Shown here: piece after piece, positions 31,501 to 43,500 of the stretch
Layout: each line of letters opens with the position of its first letter
Position numbering within the stretch: the first letter of the stretch is position 1
Assembly (NCBI GenBank): GCA_013407085.1
Contig: JACCGJ010023414.1
Coordinates: forward strand, 30,403 to 94,402
Source: Atriophallophorus winterbourni
Taxonomy: Eukaryota; Platyhelminthes; Trematoda; Plagiorchiida; Microphallidae
DNA: 64,000 bases
Reading direction: 5' to 3'
Notes under the pieces: model-generated
The model's input: only the letters and a program-made list of their open reading frames with translations
Told to the model about the DNA's origin: nothing
The model's database searches: none
Made by a program: the position numbers and the translations under genes

Positions 31501-34500
31501 ATATCCTTTTAGCAGCATTTGATTGTCCGTTGAAAATTGAATTATCGATGAGTTTACCTAATATGCCTGTTGTAAATATCTTAGCTCATTGTTAAATTAC
31601 TTGATATCATATTTTGTATATTAACGTTGCGCTGAATGGCTTTTAGTGCCTCAATGTTATTTCGATGCGAATGAACTACTGTTACCGAGACGCAGTTCGT
31701 CCTTCGATAAATTGATTGGTTATCCAAGTTTTCTTAATGGTTGTGTTTGTATTTACACCCTAATATATTTTAAAAAATTTACATTTACTACGATAAAATA
31801 TAACTTCAGATTTTCTCTCGGGTCCAAAGTCATCTAGCAAAGAACCATCTGTTTCGATTTTAATGTCTTGAACTCTGCTAGAACCTTAGCTGATTTCTAT
31901 CTGAGGCAGTCACCAGTCGATAAGTTAAAGCACGTTAGATATTTGGTATAACCCTGAACTGTATGTACAATATACGAATTCCGTATTAACTTGCATGCCA
32001 TTTTAATTGTATATGATTTGTTTATTTTTTCATTTGTAGCGAAGTTTCTCAAATATTGTTAAATAGGAGAAGTAATCAAAACTCTAAGGATATTTAAACG
32101 TGTAGCGCAAGATATAGTTACTATCAGATTACTATGAATACCGGGTTCCGTGTGAAGTTGCTTGCACAATCGGTCCTGAAGGTGACATAAACAATGACCC
32201 AGAAGGAATAAGCACAGTAGATGAGGTTACATTGCTAACAAGGACTGCATAGCGTAAACTTTGTCACTGCTGTTTTCGCCGTGTAAGCTTTCTTTGAATT
32301 AGCTATGTTGTTGTTGGCCTCCTTCGAATTAGCTATAAAATTATTGAAAAAGCACCCCTAAGCGAGTAACATTGACTTAATTTGGGCAAACATCACAAGA
32401 AAAGAAAATTGTATGTGTGGCAAAAATGTGGCGTGCATAACATATTTTGAGCAGTGGTATACAGTGACTTTGAACGCATAAAATTCCAAAAATAAGATGA
32501 ATGTACCCATTAGTTATTTTGTCTTAATCTCTCATTTAATCTAGTAGAGAATTGGTAGGCTTCGATTCGAGTTAAGTGGAGACATGTGTTCCCGCTGCAT
32601 GTACCGAACTGAATGTTTCTAATCTTCTAGATAACATCGAATTATCATCGGATCCACATTGTCGAGAACCGCGCATGCCATTATACGCTGTTTTTATTGA
32701 TTTAACGAAAGCATTCGACAATGTCAACAGGGAGGGTCTTTTCCAAATGCTTGATCTGATAGGCTACCACCAAACACTGCTCAAACTCGTTATTTCATTC
32801 CACACTGGCATGAAGGGCTCAGTCCATTTTAAGGGTTGCAGTTCAGAACCCTTTGAAATGCGCCTAGGCCACAAACACGGAAGTGTTCTTTCTACCACAC
32901 TTTTCAGCATTTTCTTTGCTATTTTTCGTAAGCATGCTTTTAAGACGAGGACATAAGGTATTTATCTACGCACGCGAAATGATGGCAAGCTTTTCAACCT
33001 GAACCGGTTGAGAGCACAAACCAAAGTACGGGATGTGCTAATCCGTGAACTGCTGTTTTCCGAAGATGCAGCCATTATTGGGATTGTATCGCCTACAATC
33101 ATCACTGATGGAAACTGTCAGCTTGAATCAGTACATCATTTCACGTATCTTGGTTCAACCATTGCGGATAACATGTCGCAAGATACGGAGAATGATAAGA
33201 CGATTGGCAGAGCAGCTGCCATTTTGTCCCGATTGAACTCTCGTATCTGGGGCAACCACAAGTCAAACTGTAAAGAAAAAGATGATGTTATTTATTCATA
33301 GATTTATTCATAGATTATATGCCGGTAAAAAGCTATGCTTTACAAGACCCACAAAAATGTACATTGGGTCGGATGGTAAAAATATCAAAATATTGTTAGA
33401 TTATTGTCAAACATAAAAATATACTTGCCCATGTGGATATCTAGTGATTTCTTGAAAATTTCAACGGATCCAAATTGTACCACATGAGTAGGTAAACTGT
33501 TCCACAGTTGCACATTGCGAACGGAAAAGGCATATTTGCGGCAGTTCAACCTGCTATGCTATTGGTAAAGTTTCGATTGGTGACCTCGCAGATGTGTGTT
33601 ATGGGAAAGATGAAACAAAAAATACTAAATATTTTACTGTATAACAGTGAAACCTGGACCATCCACACAAGACAAGAACGGAAGCTAAATGCTTTCTATT
33701 TAAGAAACATCCGTCGTATTTTGAACCTAACTTGGATGGACAAAGTGACTAATGATGAAGTGCTTTCTAAAGCTGGCCTACAGAGCATGTTCACCCTATT
33801 GCGGCAGCGCCGCCTGTGGTGGCTTGGTCACGACTACAGGACGGAAAATGGTCGTATTCCGAAATATCTACTATACGGTGAGTTGCAATCAGGAATTCGA
33901 CCGTTGGACAGACCGTACTTGTGGTACAAAGACGTTTGCAGAAGAGATATGAGCGCTCTTAGCATGGACCACACGTGTTGGGAACAAATTGCTCTTGATT
34001 GTTCGCTTTGGAGGCATTGTATAAAGCGTCGTCTGCTGCGTCAGGCCGCCATCGTGCAACTGACGTCGATCGACCAAGTACTGCATATTGTTGCGAGCGC
34101 TGCAGGAGAGATTGTCCCTCCCGAAATAGCCAGTTAGTCATTCGAAAATCTGTAGAACTTGAAAATTCATGCGATTGTGATGTACAACAATGGTTGAATT
34201 CGACCAAAGGAGCCCAACAACAACAACAACTTTTCTACAAAAAGTTATTGCACATTGACTGCAAACGTAATTGACTTTGAAATTCATATTTTTGCAAACA
34301 CAGTTCAAATTCGCAGTACTATCACTTTCGTATATTTCCCTGATCTTCTTAAGTTTTAACAACATTGTTAAACGAATATCTTTCAATGTTAGCCAAAATT
34401 GTATACTAATACACATATTCGTTGTTTAATTATTGCGTGGTTGATTATATCGAATAATTTTCGATTGATTTGCTACTACGTTATATCCGGTCGATGTTTC

Positions 34501-37500
34501 CATCATGCATCTAAAATACTTTATGGAAATTAACCTTTGGTGACTGGCCCTTATATCTCCGTCCCGGTATTGCTTGGCCATATTTCACTAGTTCTTTCCA
34601 CTGATTAGAAAAATTAGGGCAAAATTATCATATATGTCATTCACGTATAACTTTTCGCTCAATCTGGGGGTAAATTACATGTTGACAACAAACGCGTGGC
34701 AAAAGCCTTGACTCAGATCTTTTCAAATGAACGCCCTTCGAATACATGGTCCTTCTCACTATCATAACCAACTGCGTATGTCTGGCTATGGAGGTCCATT
34801 TGCCGTGTAAAGATAAAAAGTCCCTGTCAGAGAAACTGGTGAGTCATTGAACCCTTTCGTTTTCACCAAAGCATCTATCATTACGATTTTATTTTTGCAT
34901 CAAGCTGATGGCAATAATTTTGATCGTTGTTGCACCTATGTTTATATACTCAAAACGAATCGTATATTACTAGACAGCCTTAAACTCGAGTAGATTCATA
35001 TTCATATTCTAAAATCGGAACTAAACACAGCTTCGCAAACGTAAAATCGATCTACTTTATAATTAAACCCATGATGGTTATCAGATGGAGAGAAATGTCC
35101 ACATCATTTATCTCTTCTTCCTCGATGGTCTCATAGCATGATTATTCATAGCGATTCAACATCGAACTTGTGAGATAACAGATTCTCCGGTATGTGAAAA
35201 TAAACTTCGCATAAGTACCAGAAATGGAAGTATCTGAAGACTGGTTACGAAAATTCTAAGTAATATCTATGCATACTAGCCAATGAATCTTGCGAAATCC
35301 CAGCAAATGATTGCTATTTTAATTTAATTTTAATTTCTTATAATCAATTTCTCGCTTCACTCGCTCCAGGGGTAACTGACCATTGCCCTGCTCTATATTA
35401 TGTCATCAGACATGGAAAACAAAAAATATGTTAACTTGCTGTAAGCCAAGTTGTATAAAAATAAATTTTGCTACGATCGCTTGTGCTTCGTGTTCCAAAA
35501 GAACGGAAGGTAGAAATATACCGGAACTAGAGAACAGTAGACTTAGGGGGTAAAGAGGAAAGCATTGGCCCACTATCAAATCCAAAGTAGCACAATATTT
35601 TCAAACTGTTTGCTTTGTGATAGCCTACAAGGTGAACTATTCAGCATATGCTCAACTTCAATTTGACATTTAATGCACAGTTAAAAGATAATGGGACTCT
35701 AAAGACGGATTAGTGGTTTATCTGTATATGATGAATGCACACAAAAGAAGTAGATTTTCTGATACGTAAATGACTGTGAAATGAGTAATCGAATATAATC
35801 ATGTAATTAACAGTTCTGCAAACTATGGTCCTTCAATTTTGCCTCTGATAAAAAAAATTTTACACATCTTTTTAAAACAGGAAATGACGGAAAAATATTT
35901 CATGGGCATTTTTACTTGTGAGGCTTCATTGAAAATCATTGCCCTGGGGTTCGTGATGCACAGTGGTTCTTACCTGCGCAATGTATGGAACATACTTGAT
36001 TTCGTCGTTGTGGTAACCGGGTAAGCGTTTCCTTGAATTCTTTAAGACAGCGTTAGGATTCACAGATTGAAGTGTTATTATCCACACAAAATGAATGTTG
36101 GCTTAGTCAGAAATAAGGTGTTTAACTCACCTTAAACACAATGATTCTACTTCAAACTCATAATTAGCTGGTTATCGGGTGTGAAATTGAAGTTCAGATA
36201 TCATTAATGAGCCGAAATGACAAAGAATCTGATTGATTACCTAGTGTCTCTTTCTGAGGTTTAGCACCACTTTCGTCTTCTGGCTTCAATTCAAGTTCGA
36301 TTGTTTATGTTTGTACCACACTAGCGGGTTTAATTATAGTGGACGGTAAAAAGCATTAAAATGACGTTTATGGTTATAGCTGAGAAAATGACTTGGAGAG
36401 GGACAGGTTCGAAGTTCGAAGATAGGTTTTTTCACAAATTGTAGATTTAGTGCAGTGTACCGAATACTAGGTGTACTTCTCCCGACTTGGGTACAACATC
36501 AGCAGAATTCGGGTACTGTCTGCAAATATCTTTGTGGACAGTTTCCTTGGTGTGATTGGTATGTTATACCCTTTATTTCAGATATACTGTTTTTGCAATT
36601 CTGATCATGTAAAACAAGGTGAACGTATTTTAGACTCGAACTTGGTTATCGGCGTTTGAGATAAAAGGAGCTTAAAATTCACTTCCATAATCGACTTTGA
36701 ACAGTGTCAAGCCACCGGTGCTTATTAAGTATCAGCTCGTCGATCGGAACGAATTAACTAGCACAAGAAAATTAAATGTTAATCCACTTAGGTGTGCACT
36801 TATGACTCGTTTTATAAACTGTTCATTTATTTTCGGCTGCTGTACAGCATAAATGAATTTGAAGAAGATAAAAATAGTTATTCAACGTTTTGAATAATCT
36901 TTTAAGCCTGGCGTTTTTTCTCCACAACTAGTAATTATAAAGTAAAATGATTTTAAGGAGCGAGAGAGTCAAGATTGGAAAAATTTATTTACGTGTCTTC
37001 AGTCAAAATTTTAGAATGGTTTGTCAGATCTACAATATTCCACAGATATAGAAAGCCAACGTGATATTCAAATGAACTTTAGTATCACTGCGAAAAATCT
37101 GCGGGTGAAGGCCGAGTAAAACGGGCCACATTATCCAAGGCCACTCAACCCACCATGATTTAAGCAAACACTTATAAAACACGGGAATTGTAGCAACTTA
37201 ATGGAAAAATAAACTGATATAGCGACTTATTATCCGCTTTGGCATGAATAATTTACAATGTGTCACACTCCATTAGTTTCTGAGTTTCTGAACTCCGTCG
37301 AACAATGAATTGGTCTAGCGAGGTGTTAGCTGTTCTGGTCTAACTCATTATCCCTATGTCACGTTCCTTTAGGTCTGGGTTTCCCAAACAGAGGTTTGGG
37401 ACAGCAAACAATGGGTGCGAGACACTTGTCCAGTTTTGACATGTATTAAATATTGTCATTCTCTGATGAATCATTTTCAATTTTATCGTATTCTGTATTC

Positions 37501-40500
37501 GTGCTGTGATCATTTCTCTTGCGTCTTTCTTTAAGGGCTGCAAGAGCTCATCGAAATATTTTAGGGCTGCGGAGCATTAAAACACTTGAAACCACAGGTG
37601 TAGATGATTTTCAAAAGATGAATGACCTGTAAATCCGATGCGAGTGAAGATCTTAATCACCTTGATCAATTTCGCAAGTTTGGAAGCTTGCTTCACAAGT
37701 TTTCTTTCGGGTCACAAGGCATGTATCAATGTAGACTGAATACATACTCGAGCTACAAACGATACCTAGTGAGTCTCAAAATATATTAACAACCCGTAAG
37801 TAGAGAACTAATTAAATTTAGATTTAGAATACTCGCCTATAATGCCGGGTAAGCAATAAAGGAGATCAGTTTAATTTACACCGTTCATCTTTAAGGGACA
37901 TAAAGACTCCAGAGTTTCGCAAATGCAAGATTTTGAACGTTACCGATGGCTTCACCATCTCCTAAACTCATGATAATCAACTCTTCGACTAGACCACATC
38001 TGAAATCGATGTAGGAAGCGAAATGCCGAATCAGGTCTATGTACACGTGTCTCCATGGCGTTAGGCTTACTTAAATGCATTTTCGTGCGTTTTGCTAGGT
38101 CCTTATTAACCACTTTACACTAAATACGTAAGTACGTATGGTATTACGCATACTATATTTTGGATTAATGGAAATAAAAGAACATTAGGTTAATCGCGAG
38201 TAATAATCGAAAAGCAACGAAGCGGTTGTACAACCACTATAATGTGCGGCAACCGTTTAGACTTGGTATAGATAATCTTGTGTTTCAGCGAATTTGTAAT
38301 TACGCGATGCTCACTTTATAAAGGCTCATTTATAAAGGCTACGAAATCACAGAACGACGAATAAAAAAACTATTTAAAATAGGTGAATGGGCAATAATAC
38401 AGAAATCACATGGTACAGAACTGAAATTTTTTAAACTACCGTTATTTTTGAGCGTTTTTTTATAACGCGTTTACGATATGAAACCGATACCATTTGATTT
38501 GCCGTTTCCTCTTAACCTCTGAGGAACCCTGGGCCGATGTATATCTCGATTTTCATTAGTACTAAGTATAATCCAGGTGATGAGATTATGTTGGCTGGTC
38601 GAGGCACAAGTCTGACATTTAGTCAAATTTGTAATCACGCTTATGTTAAAAACCGTCTTGACAGAACGGATGAAATGTTCCGCATGAGTGGGGTAAAGCT
38701 GAGTAATGTTTTGTCAGTATGTGGAGCAAACGCGCAAATAGTTCATCTCTAGTCGTAAAGTTATAATATGAACATATTTACGACTATTAAGGTTACTACT
38801 ATATGCTACTTTTAAAGGGTATGAGAACAAGTGATCAGTACTTTATACGTAAAGATAATATATCCTCTCATTACCCTTTCTGTTAGGGGCCATAAATAGT
38901 TAACCAAAGGTATATTTTATAACCATTGTGTAAAAGTTTGCTGCAGCATTCAAAGATGACCAAAAGCGTTTACAGCTTTACATTATAGAATATATTTGAA
39001 GCTGTCTTGTGTTAATATTAAATTTAGAGGCCAAATAACAACTTTGATTGATATATTTTCATACACCGATCAATTTATAAATTTTGTCAATCTCTTTGCA
39101 GATTTTTAACCATGTTCATGACCTCTGGTAGTGGTGTAAACTTGAGAACTCTGCGCGCTGTTCGAGTGCTGAGGCCTTTAAAATTGGTTTCCGGTGTACC
39201 AAGTGAGTATTCAACGTTTTCAATGTGCAACGAAAAACCTGAATATACTACACCGGCCTGATGAGTACAAAGACCACTGAATAAATCGGTTTGTGGGCTA
39301 ATGGAATGAATACAACCACTGTAACTTTTCCCAAGCATTTAACCGCAAGCTTATGCTAATTTTGTGAAAATGTAATTCAATAATATTAACGCCTTAAATT
39401 ATACCCAACAGTGGTTTTAAATTTCAGCTTTCAGCTATTTTCCTTCCACGTTTCAAGGTAAACATATAGTAGCCAGACTGACACTACCAAATGTATGTAT
39501 ACTGCATTTTGTGCTTCTGATCGGAAAATACAAAAGCACGGTTGGTTTGTAACAAATTTTGAAATCCGTCATAAAAACAACCCGAAATTCGCGCGCAAAA
39601 TAAAAAGGTGGTATCTCGCTTTGAATATGCCTGAAGGAAACCAGTTCCAAATCTGTGGGCAAGCTGTTTTCTGCTACACCTGTTAGTCTATCACGGGAAA
39701 CTACGAATACAACTTCAATGTATTGTGTTACTGGCATATAATGCACGTCCGTTTCACAACTGGTTCCCATACGTCATCCTGTGGAGCAAATGTAGTGATC
39801 AGTCCAAAGGATCATGGTGTTCAATAACCAAATCGCAGAGTAAATGCCAGTCCAGCGCTCATGTCACTTAGGAACACACTATATATAACTGTTTTCATTT
39901 ATAAATCCCAGATATGTAAAATTGCTTGTCCTTTCGATACGATCAACCGTGTTTTCGGTCGATGCCGACCGGAGATATATGTCGCAAACGCATAATGATC
40001 TCAAGTATCACTCCGTGACTATACACGCAGATTCAAGGTTACCAAACTCTCCAATTGCGTTCACAGCGATAAGCCGCGCTCAAACGATTGGTAGTATATG
40101 CACGGTGTCGGTGGGATCCACATAATATACGCTTCGCTCTGTTCTTTTTTTACTACCAAATGAGCCAATAACTAACTATTGTCATATTGTCACATTATCT
40201 AAAGGATAAGAACTCAATTCCATTTTGCAAGACTTCCTGGTTTAAATGTTTTAATTTGAAGATTTCTTTTCGTTACAGAAGAAACCCATGTTAAACTTTA
40301 TCAACAAACATTGCTTCCATGTTCTCCTAAATTCCCCTAGTCGGTTAATTATTTATTCAAACTCTGGGCATAATTCCAAGGGAATAAGAATTTCCCTTTA
40401 ATTGCGTTTTACAGAGTTGAATTCACCAAACTGATCTCTTCGAAATGCATATAAAGGTAGAGGTTTAGCCTGATACGGACTACTATTCCCATGATTGCAT

Positions 40501-43500
40501 ATGGCTCCGTTTTGCATACACTACTCGCTATATTACCCGTGACGCCCACTGTTAAAACTGTGCATATTTGAAGAAAATAAGATTCAAGGTTCAAGATTCA
40601 AGAATTTATGGCGGCAAAATGCACAGCCTCTTAATTACCATTGCATACCAAATATGCACATAATCATGTAATGTTCCGTATAATCCAGTTGAGTTCTAAC
40701 CATGAGTTAATACGCTGGACGCTGTCATCGTTAAACAGGTTAACATGGTCGGCTTCTGTATTACCATTCCACAGAAAGATACGATGAAAATGCTCTAATC
40801 TATGAAACGTACGAAATCTAGAGTTAGAATTTCTCCGCACTTGCACTTGTCAGCATCATGTCTTCTCAAACGGCAACTTAGATTGTATATCACCGCAGCT
40901 TATCGTGATGGCATACGTTGATGATATGACTAATGATAATGACATATTTTTCCATGCTTGCATTCGCTTGAATCGATAAGTTTATGTGATTTTTGTTCAC
41001 CAGGTCTTCAGGTCGTGTTAACTTCAATTCTAAAGGCAATGGCTCCATTGCTCCAGATTGGAATCCTGGTGCTTTTCGCAATTCTCATATTCGCCATTAT
41101 CGGATTGGAATTTTATTCCGGTGTATTTCATGTGACGTGCTTTAATGAAAGTGAGTGGATTATTTTCATAATTACAGTAAACGAGGTAGCTTCCGTTTAA
41201 AGGGGCGAACAGCTCTTAGCTGTGATATGGCAATGATAACTCTTGAAATTCTAACACTCTGAAACACAGTTGTATAGATTAATTCTTAAATAAGCAATTA
41301 GCTTTACATTTTTGAGAGCTGACGTTATTGCGAGTTATGGAACAAGGTAAACTGGTTATATTGTGTTAACAAATGAATAATCATTATGGAATAATGAATT
41401 GAAACATTTCATAACAAGGGACTGGAACATCTCGTTTAGATTTGTATTCGTCTGGCACATTCGCAGATATGTAGCGATCCAGGTTTTTTGAATTGTATCT
41501 CCAAGGAGTAAACAACTGCTAAACTAAATTTTGAATACCGTCGGTACTTGGAGAGATTGGGCCAGATGTATTTTTCACCAGTGATAACATATAGCCCATT
41601 CTCAGCGAAATTCTGCTTGTACGTCACACTGATTTTGATACGGAATGCATCTGCAAATGAAGTCGGCCAACATGCATCAGAACATCGAAATATTCCATGA
41701 AACATTTCGCTGTTCGTCCATTCACTTTTAGCACTGACGTGTACCTTACGGGGTAACGTAAAATCGTTTCTCTTTTATAGGTGATCATTCATATAAAGGT
41801 CGAATAACTACAACGGTTCATATAGCATGTCATGTTTGTGAGGGAATCGAAAACTGTTGGAAAACATCAAGAGGAAACCTAGTTGATATACCAGAACTGA
41901 GGAGGAACGTGATCTAAATTACTACCCTCCTGATAAAAGAACCCAATATTAATCACCAACATGTTTAACCATATTTCAAGCCAGAGGGATTTCACCGAAA
42001 CTAGCGATTGAAGTAGTATGGTGGCTGGTTATGTGATGGATAAGATAAAATCTTAAACAAAATCAGAACAGGTCGGAATTTGCGCACATCCAATTTAGGC
42101 ATACCATAGAGCCAGGTTTTATTTTGATTTTATACAAATTATATGTGTGTGGACTATTTTAAATAATGGATTAATCATGAATGAAAAATTTTCTTGCGGT
42201 TGTAAAGCTTGCCTTATTATCCCTGCATTGTAAAAGTCAGCCTTATTTTCGCCCCACTATGCATTACGCCGAGTTTGAATGAGGAATCAGAGAGCGAAAT
42301 TCGAGCAAATTTGTTGCTGGCGTGTTTGATTAAATGCAGTTATTTCAACAGATTATATTAAAAGTCCAATGGTACAAACAAAATTATTTGGTAACTAGAT
42401 GAAATGGAATATTGTTATGAAAGTTTAGTTAAAGATATTTGAAATGCTAGCAAGAAAATTTTAATTAAGGGATGGCAAATTATACTTTAATCTAAAGTCG
42501 GTAGGACACATAGAATCGAACCCATTTCGTGTTCATGGTCATTTCGAGCTTTCAAACGGCCACAAAGGAAATCGGGGCTGACCAATCCCAGTCTGGTTGT
42601 CTCTACCGAACTCTGGTGCAAGGGACATTGAAAGCAATATGAATTCGCAAAAATATCACAACTTAGCTAAAATATAACACTTTACACTCTGATTTCAAAT
42701 CACTGCTTACTGTCTAGCTTGTAAGGTTATTTTGTGAGATTGTTTACACACTTTCGCTCAGACAAAGACAATCACCCAGACGGTGTTGCGTGTCATCTCG
42801 GTTTGTTTTCGTTGTTGCCCTGAAAAAGTACATTGCTTTATGTCAATTCCGGTCGGTCCACATGCGACGCACTGAGCAAGCTATCATTAGTCACGCCAAG
42901 CAGAAAGAATTTCGTGTACGCGTGCACGATTTAATCCATTCCCGTCAGTGAACAAAAATCTCGGTCAACCGCAAAGTGGGGTAAACAGTTTCCGTTCAAT
43001 CACTCCATCTGTCTCCTTCAGACAGATAGACAGACACGCGGGGAAAACTTAAGCAGTCAGGTTTGTTTGATTAATTATTCATAGACATACCTTGTCGAGA
43101 GATGTATGATATTCATCAATAATACATTTACTTAGGATAGAATAGGTTGAGCGCTTGTGTATCTCATATTTAGTCATTAATTTCCTGGTTAACAATTATG
43201 AATCGTTTCTGTTGTCCCTTAAAAACTAACATAATCGATCATTAAAAACAACGTAAACCTTGTTTGATGGATTGGTATTCATAGTTGGTTGAACCCGAGA
43301 GGAATCAAATGGTTACATCAGTCGATAGAAAGCCTACGGTCTGTAAAAACCTTTGATACTCTAATGTCTACGTGATAAGAGAAAGAACCAATTCACAGAA
43401 GGACGAAATCCCATGAAGTTAATCTATCGAACGAAATTCTTGTTGTTAGACTCATTCAATTTAAGTTAATTGCTAATTGAATTAAACGAAGAGATCTCTC

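Larger units (their letters stand above)
31501..34732 (+). other. U12-type AT-AC intron (Cav2 intron 1)
   Basis: The 5' splice site is ATATCCTTTT (31501-31510), a perfect minor-spliceosome motif. A branch-site match GCCTTGACT (34705-34713; consensus core CCTTRAC) lies about 20 nt before the terminal AC at 34731-34732. Removing it joins IDWG to [14 protein letters not shown], precisely the family sequence. U12-type introns are known in voltage-gated sodium and calcium channel genes. The intron hosts a LINE with a nested CR1 fragment. Confidence 0.88.

Noticed and set aside
31646..31837. 63-codon + strand frame after a TTTTAG, as the next calcium-channel exon
   Set aside because: Its translation does not resemble segment IS1, and the true exon 2 at 34733-34838 matches the family and the AT-AC junction.
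36400..36425. GGTTCGAAGTTCGAA as a tRNA B box
   Set aside because: No A box or cloverleaf can be drawn around it.
39248..39300. CTGATGAG at 39258 as a hammerhead
   Set aside because: The first half of the core and a TACTAC upstream resemble the family, but stem II does not close and GAAA is absent.
39453..39770. 105-codon minus-strand frame in Cav2 intron 4
   Set aside because: No domain, no splice continuation and no repeat match; random open frames of this size are expected in 64 kb.
42720..43030. GC-richer patch as a hidden exon or alternative promoter
   Set aside because: No open frame with splice sites and no channel-like sequence; composition alone is not enough.
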